Source: a bacterium C-53
GTDB taxonomy: Bacteria > Bacillota > Clostridia > Lachnospirales > Lachnospiraceae
Direction: 5' to 3'
Assembly (NCBI GenBank): GCA_003612525.1
Contig: RAZD01000005.1
Span: forward strand, 1 to 64,000
Length of the DNA stretch: 64,000 nt
Shown: one piece after another, positions 1 through 7,525 of the stretch
Numbering within the stretch: position 1 is the first letter of the stretch
Layout of the letters: the number at the start of each line of letters is the position of its first letter
The notes under the pieces: model-generated
Told to the model about the DNA's origin: nothing
The model's database searches: none
Seen by the model: only the letters and a program-made list of their open reading frames with translations
Made by a program: the position numbers and the translations under genes

Positions 1-1
1 T

Positions 2-184
2 CCGGCGGGGGACTATATCCATGAGGAAGGATACGGGGAGTTTATCAATGAATATGCATATGCGAAAGAGATAGAAGAGTTTTTTAAGGTTACAGAAGGG
101 CAAAAAACAGCATATGGGTTTAAGGAAGATAAAGAGACATTAAAATTAATCGGTGAAATTGAAAGTCAGGGAGATAAAGTATGA
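2..184 (+). CDS. C-terminal end of a probable Gfo/Idh/MocA oxidoreductase (partial)
   Basis: An open frame enters from the left edge and stops at 182-184, giving about 60 C-terminal residues. The segment with YAKEIEEFF followed by EDKETLKLIGEIE resembles the end of Gfo/Idh/MocA sugar oxidoreductases, which close with an acidic helix and an 'xxLKLIxxIxxS' tail. That assignment is inference from a short piece. The stop overlaps the next ATG (ATGA at 181-184), so it is translationally coupled to the methyltransferase gene. In a locus that also encodes a CMP-sugar synthetase, a sugar dehydrogenase would fit nucleotide-sugar synthesis. Confidence 0.5.
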   Translation, partial: PAGDYIHEEGYGEFINEYAYAKEIEEFFKVTEGQKTAYGFKEDKETLKLIGEIESQGDKV

Positions 185-891
185 AGGCAGAAGAATATCA
201 TATTAAGCAGTATGAAAGTGTATACAGAAGTACAGAAAAATTCGTAGATTGGCTTGAGGTATCCGGATATTTAGGTGTTGATATGCCACAACGGATTTGT
301 GATATTGCATGCGGGGGGGGGGCGAACCTTGCCTACTTAAGCAGGCGGTATAAGAACAGCCGGTTTACGGGAATTGATATATCACACCCGCTAATTTGTT
401 ATGGTGCAGAAAAACTGAAGGGCGAAGTGAACTGTGAGTTATACCAGGGTGACTGGTTCCACCTGGATACAAAATGGAGAGACCAGTTTGATGGCATTAT
501 CAGTTTTCAGACATTATCGTGGCTTTCCGAGTATCATGAACCGTTAAGACAGCTGGCAGAGCTGAATCCAAAGTGGATAGCTATATCTTCTTTATTTTAT
601 AAAGGTGATATTGAATATAGCATAACTCTTAAAAATTATTATCGTGTGTCAAATGGTAAAGAGTATGAAAAACAATATTACAATATATATTCTTTGATAC
701 GTGTTCGTAAACATTTAGAGACATTGGGGTATCGTGAGTTTCACTTTATTCCGTTTGAAATAGATATAGATCTGCCGAAACCTGAAAGTATGGATGTTGG
801 CACTTATACGATAAAAACTGAAGAGAATAAGAGATTGCAGATTTCAGCGGCGCTTATGATGCCATGGTACTTTATCGTGGCTTCGAAATAG
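181..891 (+). CDS. Class I SAM-dependent methyltransferase with an internal G10 tract
   Basis: This 236-residue protein has methyltransferase motif I at about residues 40-50 (DIACGGGANLAYL) and the acidic end of strand beta-2 in FTGIDIS. It probably methylates a sugar or small molecule for the surface glycan; the substrate cannot be read. The three glycines of motif I are encoded by an uninterrupted run of ten G at 313-322. Gain or loss of one G would shift the frame early and inactivate the protein, so it looks phase-variable and is in frame (ON) here. It overlaps the upstream gene by ATGA. It is a possible counterpart of the methyltransferases in phosphoramidate clusters, without direct support. 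Confidence 0.8.
   Translation: MKAEEYHIKQYESVYRSTEKFVDWLEVSGYLGVDMPQRICDIACGGGANLAYLSRRYKNSRFTGIDISHPLICYGAEKLKGEVNCELYQGDWFHLDTKWRDQFDGIISFQTLSWLSEYHEPLRQLAELNPKWIAISSLFYKGDIEYSITLKNYYRVSNGKEYEKQYYNIYSLIRVRKHLETLGYREFHFIPFEIDIDLPKPESMDVGTYTIKTEENKRLQISAALMMPWYFIVASK
313..322 (+). repeat. Homopolymeric G10 tract inside a methyltransferase gene
   Basis: Ten consecutive G bases encode the Gly-Gly-Gly of the SAM-binding loop. The reading frame continues through with ten, so the gene is ON. Runs of six G occur in housekeeping genes of this window (for example in ackA and tilS), but runs of nine or ten within genes occur only in the three putative surface-glycan genes. Length and placement fit a slipped-strand mispairing switch. 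Confidence 0.8.
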
Positions 892-911
892 GGGCCGAGG
901 AGGAGAAATAT

Positions 912-2213
912 ATGGTAAAAAATGAGGAGTATTCCAGAAAGGCGCATTGCTTTATTCCAGCGGGAGCACATACATATAGCAGAACGGATGAAGTATTTCC
1001 CGGCAATGCCCCGAAGGTGATCGAGCGTAGTAAAGGCGTTTATACATGGGACGTAGATGGAAATGAGTATATTGATTATGGAATGGCCTGCAGGTCAGTT
1101 ACGGTTGGATATGATTATGACCGAATTTCGAATGCTGCAATCAGGCAGATACATAATGGAAATACAGCAACAAAGGCATCTAAGGTTGAAGTGGAAGCAG
1201 CGGAGCTTATGTGTAGTTTGTTTCCGTGGGTTGATATGGTGAAGTTTGCCAAAAATGGCTCTACCGTAACCTCAGCGGCTGTAAAGCTCGCCCGTGCTTA
1301 TACAGGCAGAAAGTATGTGGCGCGGTGCAGGGAACATTCATTTTTTTCCTATGATGACTGGTTTATTGGAGACACAGTTATGGATGCTGGTATTCCGGAG
1401 GAAGTGAAAGCTCTGACTCTTCAATTCAGTTTTAATGATATAAATTCTGTGCGGAATTTATTTGAGGAATACAAAGGCAGAATTGCGGCTTTGATTATGG
1501 AGCCATGTGATTCGGAGGAACCGAAAGATGATTTTCTTCAGGAAGTGGGAAAACTGTGCAGGGAATATGGCGTAGTTTATATCCTTGATGAAATGATAAC
1601 GGGTTTTCGATGGGACTTACAGGGGGCTTGTAAATATTACGGTGTGGAACCGGATCTGGTTACGTTTGGGAAAGGAATGGCAAATGGGTTTTCTGTTGCC
1701 GCATTGGGAGGCAGACGTGAAATTATGGATTTGGGAGGACTGACACCGGGAAGAGAGCGTGTTTTTCTGATTTCCACGACACATGGTGCGGAAATGGGTA
1801 GTTTGGGTGCACTTATTGAGACAATCCATGTATATGAAGAATTGAATGTTACAGATCATATCTGGAAAATGGGAAAGAGAATTGTCAGCGGCCTTAGGGA
1901 AATTGCAGAGGAATATTCTTTGCAGGATTATTTTTATATTGAAGGTGCGGAATGCTCGCCTAATTTTGTAGTATGTGGAAAAGACGGGAAAGCATCATTC
2001 ATGCATCGTACCGTATTCTGCCAGGAGATGATAAAGGCAGGGATACTTATGCCCTATATTGCAATTGCGTATGAACATACGGAGAAAGAAATTGACAGGA
2101 CGCTGGAAGCGGCCAGAAAGTCAATCAAGGTTTACGGTGAATCATTAAACGGAGATGTGGAGCAGTTTATAGAAGGTAATGTTATTAAGCCTGTATTTAG
2201 AAAATATAATTAG
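912..2213 (+). CDS. Class III PLP aminotransferase, glutamate-1-semialdehyde aminomutase-like
   Basis: A fold-type I PLP enzyme of 433 residues. ILDEMITGFRWD carries the Asp that contacts the pyridine nitrogen, and FGKGMANGF carries the Schiff-base lysine, about Lys254. It resembles HemL, but no other heme gene is nearby; HemL-like paralogs are common in nonulosonate and flagellin-glycan clusters, where they act on sugars. A longer frame opens at 864, but the ATG at 912 is preferred because a strong GAGGAGGA Shine-Dalgarno lies just before it and the family's N-terminus aligns there. The next gene, a CMP-sugar synthetase, starts 9 bases downstream. The exact substrate is unknown. Confidence 0.82.
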   Translation: MVKNEEYSRKAHCFIPAGAHTYSRTDEVFPGNAPKVIERSKGVYTWDVDGNEYIDYGMACRSVTVGYDYDRISNAAIRQIHNGNTATKASKVEVEAAELMCSLFPWVDMVKFAKNGSTVTSAAVKLARAYTGRKYVARCREHSFFSYDDWFIGDTVMDAGIPEEVKALTLQFSFNDINSVRNLFEEYKGRIAALIMEPCDSEEPKDDFLQEVGKLCREYGVVYILDEMITGFRWDLQGACKYYGVEPDLVTFGKGMANGFSVAALGGRREIMDLGGLTPGRERVFLISTTHGAEMGSLGALIETIHVYEELNVTDHIWKMGKRIVSGLREIAEEYSLQDYFYIEGAECSPNFVVCGKDGKASFMHRTVFCQEMIKAGILMPYIAIAYEHTEKEIDRTLEAARKSIKVYGESLNGDVEQFIEGNVIKPVFRKYN

Positions 2214-2222
2214 AGGTCAGAA

Positions 2223-2942
2223 ATGAAAGTATTATTTGTGGTTGCAGCAAGAGGTGGCTCCAAAGGTGTACCCCGAAAGAATATAAAAATGATTGGACCA
2301 TTGCCTCTTATAGCCTATAAAATTATTGCCGCTCAAAAATGCAGTGTCGATAAGAGAATTATTGTATCAACGGATGATAAGGAGATTGCATCTGTCAGCG
2401 CTGACTATGGAGCGGAAATCCCGTTTATTCGCCCTGATTTTCTGGCGACAGATTCAGCGGACAGCATGGATGTAGTGGAGCATGCGATGCAGTGGATTGA
2501 GGAAAATGATACTTCAAAATATGATTATATATGTTTGCTGGAACCGTCATCACCGTTTGCCAGTTACAAAGATTTTGACAAAGCATTTGAATTGATTGAA
2601 AAGAATCATGCGGATACATTATTAGGGATGAAAGAAGTTGAAGTGAACAGTGTTTTTATCCACCCGCTGGATTCTGATCACAGGCTGTCATATTTCTATG
2701 AGGCAATAAAAGAATTGAAAAGCGGCCGGAGACAGGATCAGGAAAAAGAATATACAATGAATGGCTGTATGTATATAGCAAGATGGGATTATTTTAAAAA
2801 GAATAAATCGTTTCATTCAATAAATGCGGTGCCATATATAATGCCACAGGAAAACTCTATTGAAATTGATTCTTTATATGATTATAAAATAGCCAGTGCA
2901 ATCGTTGAAAATGCTCTGATCGATTTAAATTTATGGAAATAA
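2223..2942 (+). CDS. NeuA-like acylneuraminate (nonulosonate) cytidylyltransferase
   Basis: The 239-residue protein starts with the NeuA signature ARGGSKGVPRKN, the CTP-binding loop, followed by STDDKEIA and EPSSPF motifs. The family activates nine-carbon sugars (sialic, legionaminic or pseudaminic acid) or related acids as CMP derivatives in the cytoplasm. No NeuB-type condensing enzyme or NeuC-type epimerase is visible, so the rest of the route, if it exists, lies left of the window. A GAGGT Shine-Dalgarno precedes the ATG. The related phosphonate cytidylyltransferases share this fold, so a different acid substrate cannot be excluded. Confidence 0.85.
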   Translation: MKVLFVVAARGGSKGVPRKNIKMIGPLPLIAYKIIAAQKCSVDKRIIVSTDDKEIASVSADYGAEIPFIRPDFLATDSADSMDVVEHAMQWIEENDTSKYDYICLLEPSSPFASYKDFDKAFELIEKNHADTLLGMKEVEVNSVFIHPLDSDHRLSYFYEAIKELKSGRRQDQEKEYTMNGCMYIARWDYFKKNKSFHSINAVPYIMPQENSIEIDSLYDYKIASAIVENALIDLNLWK

Positions 2943-2980
2943 TTATACATAGTGAGTTTGGAAGCGGGATGAGGTAAGAC

Positions 2981-3775
2981 ATGAAATTAGCTTTATGTCA
3001 AATGAATATTATTTGGGAAGATAAAGAAGCAAATTACCGACGCACAGAGGAGAATATAAAATGCGCATGCGAACAAAAAGCAGATTTGCTTCTCCTGCCG
3101 GAAATGAGTTTTACAGGGTTTTCCATGAACACAGATCTTACAAAAGAAAGCAATCAGGAAACAGTTAACAGAATGATACGCTGTGCAAGACAGAATGATC
3201 TTGCAATTGGGTTTGGCTGGGTCAGAGATTGTGGAGAAAAGTCAGAAAATCATTATACGATTGTCAGCAAAGATGGAAAGATTATTTCAGACTATGCCAA
3301 AATTCATCCCTTCTCATTCGCTGGAGAAGACCAAAAATTTCAGGGTGGGAAAAGCATAGTTGTATTTGAATATGAAGGCATTAAATTATCCACTTTTATA
3401 TGTTATGATTTGCGCTTTCCTGAGATCTTTCAGATAGCATCAAAGGATGCAGCAGTTATTATAGTTCCGGCCAACTGGCCGAAGGCGAGAATAGAACATT
3501 GGAAATGTCTGCTTCAGGCAAGAGCAATTGAAAATCAGGTATATATGATTGCGGTGAATTGTGTCGGTGAAATGCGGGGAATTGATTATTCGGGAGACAG
3601 CTGCGTTATCGATCCCCTGGGGCAGGTGGTATTGAAAGCATCTGATGTGGAGAAGATTTTAACGTTTGATTTACATGATAATGTTTCGGAAGTTAGAAGC
3701 AAATTCCCCATAAAAGGGGACCGAAGGGAAGATTTATATAGATCGTACTACTATGAAGGGTGTATTGAAAAGTGA
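2981..3775 (+). CDS. Carbon-nitrogen hydrolase (nitrilase superfamily, omega-amidase-like)
   Basis: A 264-residue single-domain enzyme with the Glu-Lys-Cys triad of the nitrilase superfamily: Glu in LLPEMSFTGF, Lys in YAKIHPFSF and Cys in TFICYDLRFPE. The CYDLRFPE block places it near omega-amidase/Nit2-type enzymes that hydrolyse carboxamides. It sits directly after the CMP-sugar synthetase and overlaps the next gene by four bases (GTGA). A role in trimming an amide on a glycan precursor, or in glutamine-derived amide turnover, is plausible but inferred only from its position. Confidence 0.82.
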   Translation: MKLALCQMNIIWEDKEANYRRTEENIKCACEQKADLLLLPEMSFTGFSMNTDLTKESNQETVNRMIRCARQNDLAIGFGWVRDCGEKSENHYTIVSKDGKIISDYAKIHPFSFAGEDQKFQGGKSIVVFEYEGIKLSTFICYDLRFPEIFQIASKDAAVIIVPANWPKARIEHWKCLLQARAIENQVYMIAVNCVGEMRGIDYSGDSCVIDPLGQVVLKASDVEKILTFDLHDNVSEVRSKFPIKGDRREDLYRSYYYEGCIEK

Positions 3776-5016
3776 TAAAAAAAATAGTGTTTGTGTTTTC
3801 AAAATTTTTTGAAAATAAAGATTGGTATATATTTAATTGCCCATTTTACTTGCAAAAGGGATATGAGGTTGAAATATGGTCATTAGTTCAAGTTCATTAT
3901 AAAGGAAGAGCTAAAGAACCTATACATATGTTTAGGGATTATGAAGTAAAATATTTTGATCAGGTTAATGATTTTAAATGTGAAATTAAGAAAAATAATC
4001 GAAAGCAAACTGTGTTTTTTGTATATCCAAGTTTGGGCGAGAATCATGAGACTGGGTATTTAATAAGACGTTTAATACGGCAGAAAGGATTTCAATACTG
4101 TGATTATTTTTATCCGCCTCTTGTAATGCAATCCGTAAATGAAAAGTTTCCTAATAAATGGAAAGATATAGTTTACTACTATTATAAACATATAAAAGAA
4201 ATAAAAAGTTTGTTTTTTTCTATTTTATATCCTCCTATGTATGTATTTGTTGCTGCTCAGGAAAATTTATGGCATTTAGCTAATAAATTCGATATCTTAG
4301 ATCCTAAAAAATTAAAATATATTAATACGCCTGATTATGACAAATATATTAATGAGGATACAAATGAAGATTTAATAGTATTAGAGAAAGAAGGATTAGA
4401 AAAATACAACTACATTGTTTTTTTAGATGAAGCACACACGCATCATTCAGATTTTTTAAATGCGGGGCAGGATTTTTGGGTAACAGAGGATATATATAAA
4501 TATGAAATATGTGGATTATTTGATTTCCTGGAATCTCAAACTGGCATGGAAGTAATTATTGCGTTACATCCGAAGGCTGAATATTCGGATGCTGCCATAT
4601 TTGGGGGCAGAAAGATGGTGGATAGAAGGTCCAGAGAATTGATTAAATATAGTAATTTTGTAATTACTGATTTTAGTACAGCTATATCATATATTATGTT
4701 GTATAAGAAAAAGTTTGTTATGTATACAACTAACCAGTTAAACGATTACAAAATATGCATGCACGCACAAAGAATATTAGCAAAGTATTTAGGATGTAAG
4801 ATTGCGAACATATCTAAAAAATTACCTGATAATTTTATGGACATTTATGTGAAACAGCTAGATGAATCGAAAAGAAAAGCGTATATAAACAGGCTGGTAT
4901 GCAGCAGAAAAAAACAAAGGAATATTACATCAGCTCAAATAATTGATAAATGTCTAAAAAGCTATAAATATAAATCGTTTAAACTTAATGGGAATATGTA
5001 TGGGAGGAATGGATAG
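3772..5016 (+). CDS. Putative surface-carbohydrate transferase (GT-B / CDP-glycerol transferase-like)
   Basis: A 414-residue protein starting at a GTG that overlaps the previous stop. The C-terminal half has IALHPKAEY followed by NFVITDFSTAISYIMLYKK, the pattern of the nucleotide-binding half of CDP-glycerol glycerophosphotransferase-like and capsule-type GT-B enzymes (HP motif, then 'TD-S-x-x-x-x-E/Y'). The N-terminal half (FVFSKFFENKDWYIFN) matches nothing I recognise. The gene is visibly more AT-rich than those on both sides, as are the next two, which suggests a separately acquired segment. Donor and acceptor are unknown. Confidence 0.5.
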   Translation: MIKKIVFVFSKFFENKDWYIFNCPFYLQKGYEVEIWSLVQVHYKGRAKEPIHMFRDYEVKYFDQVNDFKCEIKKNNRKQTVFFVYPSLGENHETGYLIRRLIRQKGFQYCDYFYPPLVMQSVNEKFPNKWKDIVYYYYKHIKEIKSLFFSILYPPMYVFVAAQENLWHLANKFDILDPKKLKYINTPDYDKYINEDTNEDLIVLEKEGLEKYNYIVFLDEAHTHHSDFLNAGQDFWVTEDIYKYEICGLFDFLESQTGMEVIIALHPKAEYSDAAIFGGRKMVDRRSRELIKYSNFVITDFSTAISYIMLYKKKFVMYTTNQLNDYKICMHAQRILAKYLGCKIANISKKLPDNFMDIYVKQLDESKRKAYINRLVCSRKKQRNITSAQIIDKCLKSYKYKSFKLNGNMYGRNG

Positions 5017-5031
5017 CTAGTGAAGGCGCAT

Positions 5032-6210
5032 ATGAATTTTAGATGGAGTGGCCATGATTGGAACTTTGAAAATAATTCCGCATGGTTTATAGATGCACAA
5101 AGTGATGTATTGTGTTGTTTAGATTTACAATTGGGTGAATGTAAATTTGTTGCAAAAATACCTAATGAGGGTGTTGACAAATTTATGTTAAACACAAAGT
5201 GTATTAAGGTTAATAATGAGATATTTTGTATGCCGTGTTATGGTGATAGGATTTGGATATACAATATAATGCATGCGACATTCAAGAATATTAAAGTGGA
5301 AAATCATAGTCAGGATAAGCTTTATATGGAATCTTGTTGGAAATATGGTAATAAGCTTTATGTCGTATCAAGAGGACTAACTCAGGTTATCATTGTGGAT
5401 ATTAATACAAAAGAAATAGAGTATTATCCGATTGGTGTTGAAGGAGATGATAACTTTCTTTCATGTTGCATTAAAGTTGAAACAAAAATATATTGCACGT
5501 CATATAACTCAAGCAGAATATATCAGTTTGATATGGACTCAAAAGAAACGGTTGTGTATACAATTCCACAGATAAAAGAAAATCTTGCTTTAATATGCTT
5601 TGATGGAAATAAATTTTGGTTAAGCGGATATAGTAAAAAAATATATGTTTGGGATACAAATAAAGTTGAAGTTATTGAAAACTTTCCCAAACAGTTTGGT
5701 AATTATAATTTTTTTCATAACTCAGCGCAGCTTATTGATCATGAGTTAGAAAAATATGATACACAATTGTTTTGCAGAATAGAAGCAGTAGGAAACTACA
5801 TATGGGCTATCCCATATAAAACAAATTTTGTTTTATATATAGACAAAAATACTTTTGAAATACATGTGTTGACGATAAAGGATGAAGAAGAAACAAAAAA
5901 GAGTTTACAAAGACGTTGGAAATTTAAGTATTTTTGGCAGTATTTAAGGGATAACAGATATATAGGAATTTTTTCATTGAAAAATAATTATATACTCGAA
6001 ATCGATACTATTGAGTTGAAAGAGGCACCAAAGAACTATATTTTGGATAATGATTGTCTGAAGTCAATATGGGATCAACAGATTTTATATGAGTCTCATA
6101 GTATGCAAAAGGCATTATTTGATAGGTTAGTTATGGTAAATGATGCGAATGGAATTGTTAATGATAAGCAAAATAAAATAGGTAACAGAATATATAGTTT
6201 TTTAAAATAG
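5032..6210 (+). CDS. Unrecognised protein with beta-propeller-like repeats
   Basis: A soluble protein of 392 residues, no signal peptide. It shows spaced short strands of the type 'GNKLYVVSRGLTQVIIVDINTKEIEY' broken by Trp/Tyr and Gly turns (KYGNKLYVV, VETKIYCTSY, DGNKFWLSGY, VGNYIWAIPY). About five to six such blocks of 45-50 residues suggest a beta-propeller. A GTG at 5020 is in frame, but the ATG at 5032 has the better-spaced GAAGG. It lies between a transferase and an LtaS-like enzyme in the AT-rich stretch. Its function is unknown. Confidence 0.5.
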   Translation: MNFRWSGHDWNFENNSAWFIDAQSDVLCCLDLQLGECKFVAKIPNEGVDKFMLNTKCIKVNNEIFCMPCYGDRIWIYNIMHATFKNIKVENHSQDKLYMESCWKYGNKLYVVSRGLTQVIIVDINTKEIEYYPIGVEGDDNFLSCCIKVETKIYCTSYNSSRIYQFDMDSKETVVYTIPQIKENLALICFDGNKFWLSGYSKKIYVWDTNKVEVIENFPKQFGNYNFFHNSAQLIDHELEKYDTQLFCRIEAVGNYIWAIPYKTNFVLYIDKNTFEIHVLTIKDEEETKKSLQRRWKFKYFWQYLRDNRYIGIFSLKNNYILEIDTIELKEAPKNYILDNDCLKSIWDQQILYESHSMQKALFDRLVMVNDANGIVNDKQNKIGNRIYSFLK

Positions 6211-6225
6211 AAGTGTGTGGTGAAA

Positions 6226-7491
6226 ATGAAAAACCTTATTTTGATACACTTAGAAAGTGTCAGTGAGCTGATTTTAAAGACAAATACGGATTTGTTCCCC
6301 AATATTAATAAGATTATTCAGGAAAGTACATATTATAAAAATTATTATTCATCTGCGACCTCTACATTAATGGTAATGTCGGATTTATGTTATGGGGGAA
6401 TGTATAGAGAAAAATGTACAAAGTTAGAAAATAATTTTAATGATATGGGTGGACACAGGTCTTTGTTTGATGAATTAAAAGATAGAACATATAGTGTAAA
6501 AGGAATTATTTGGCCCCGAATCACTACCTATTCTAAAATAATTAATGGTCATATACTTGGAAAGGATGTAGAAGTTGAGGCTGCAAAAAGTTATAGAGAT
6601 TTTATTGAATGTATAGATGAAAGTATAAAATCAGAGGAGCCGTTTGCACTGTTTATTGCAAATTTTGCTTCGCATGTTTCGTATAGAGATGCAGAAGAGA
6701 TCAAAGGAAGCCATGCATTTGCCAGATGGAAGGAAGGATACAGGCAAATTGATGATACATGCGGAAAAGTTCTTGAAATGTTAAGGAAGAACGGTAAAAA
6801 CGATACGGTGATAGTTTTCTATGGCGATCATGGAGATGATTATTGGGGTCATAGGCTTCATAATGGATACACACATGCAATAGAGCCATATAGCAGTATT
6901 ATACATGTACCGTTAATTATATGGGATGCGGCAGAAAAAAAAGGAATTGAACATAAACTTGTTTCATCATTGGACATAAAAAAGAAAATTTTGAGTATAT
7001 TATTCGATACTTTATTTGAAAGCAACAGAAAGTATATAGTTTCAAGAAATATATATGCAAATCAAAAAGTTGATGTTATGTCGTTAAGCAAGGGGTATGC
7101 AGTTGCAACTGAAGAGTATATTTTACTAGTTTCGATAAGAGGATTAGAATTATATAACACAAAAATGGACCCGGCTAATACCTGTAATCTATTAGAGTTT
7201 TTTGACATAGACGGAAAAGATAACATTAAGTTTAGTCCAAGTTTAAAGAATATAAAAAGCATGCATTTTCACGATTTTTTTACAGACGGAGAAATACGCC
7301 ATTTAAAGCAGATATATAAACAACTGAGAAAATACCTTTTGCGTGAAACAGAAAAAATATATAAGTTTGCAGAAAAGGATATAGAAGATAGGAATAGGGA
7401 ACTTAAGTTTATGAAGATAAATAAATCTCATTTTTTTAGTATATATAATAAAGGATTTACTGAAAAGATAGAGAAATGGTTTAGACGTTAA
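6226..7491 (+). CDS. Alkaline phosphatase-superfamily enzyme, LtaS/sulfatase-like, without membrane helices
   Basis: A protein of 421 residues with the sulfatase/LtaS fold signature: an N-terminal metal-binding acidic residue in LIHLESVS, a candidate Thr nucleophile in SSATSTLMVMSDL, and the metal motif FYGDHGDDYWG. LtaS-type enzymes transfer phospho-groups outside the cell and have five N-terminal helices; none are present, and there is no signal peptide, so this one probably works in the cytoplasm. In-frame GTG codons at 6217 and 6220 are alternative starts, and no Shine-Dalgarno is clear. As the gene directly before the phosphoramidate operon it is a candidate phospho-group transferase or hydrolase; that is inference. 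Confidence 0.65.
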   Translation: MKNLILIHLESVSELILKTNTDLFPNINKIIQESTYYKNYYSSATSTLMVMSDLCYGGMYREKCTKLENNFNDMGGHRSLFDELKDRTYSVKGIIWPRITTYSKIINGHILGKDVEVEAAKSYRDFIECIDESIKSEEPFALFIANFASHVSYRDAEEIKGSHAFARWKEGYRQIDDTCGKVLEMLRKNGKNDTVIVFYGDHGDDYWGHRLHNGYTHAIEPYSSIIHVPLIIWDAAEKKGIEHKLVSSLDIKKKILSILFDTLFESNRKYIVSRNIYANQKVDVMSLSKGYAVATEEYILLVSIRGLELYNTKMDPANTCNLLEFFDIDGKDNIKFSPSLKNIKSMHFHDFFTDGEIRHLKQIYKQLRKYLLRETEKIYKFAEKDIEDRNRELKFMKINKSHFFSIYNKGFTEKIEKWFRR

Positions 7492-7525
7492 AATATTTTA
7501 TGAAATTCGAGTGGAGAGGTTAACA

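Noticed and set aside
912-2213. Naming the class III aminotransferase hemL
   Set aside because: No heme genes are near, and the neighbours are sugar-activation genes. A HemL-like paralog in glycan synthesis is more likely.
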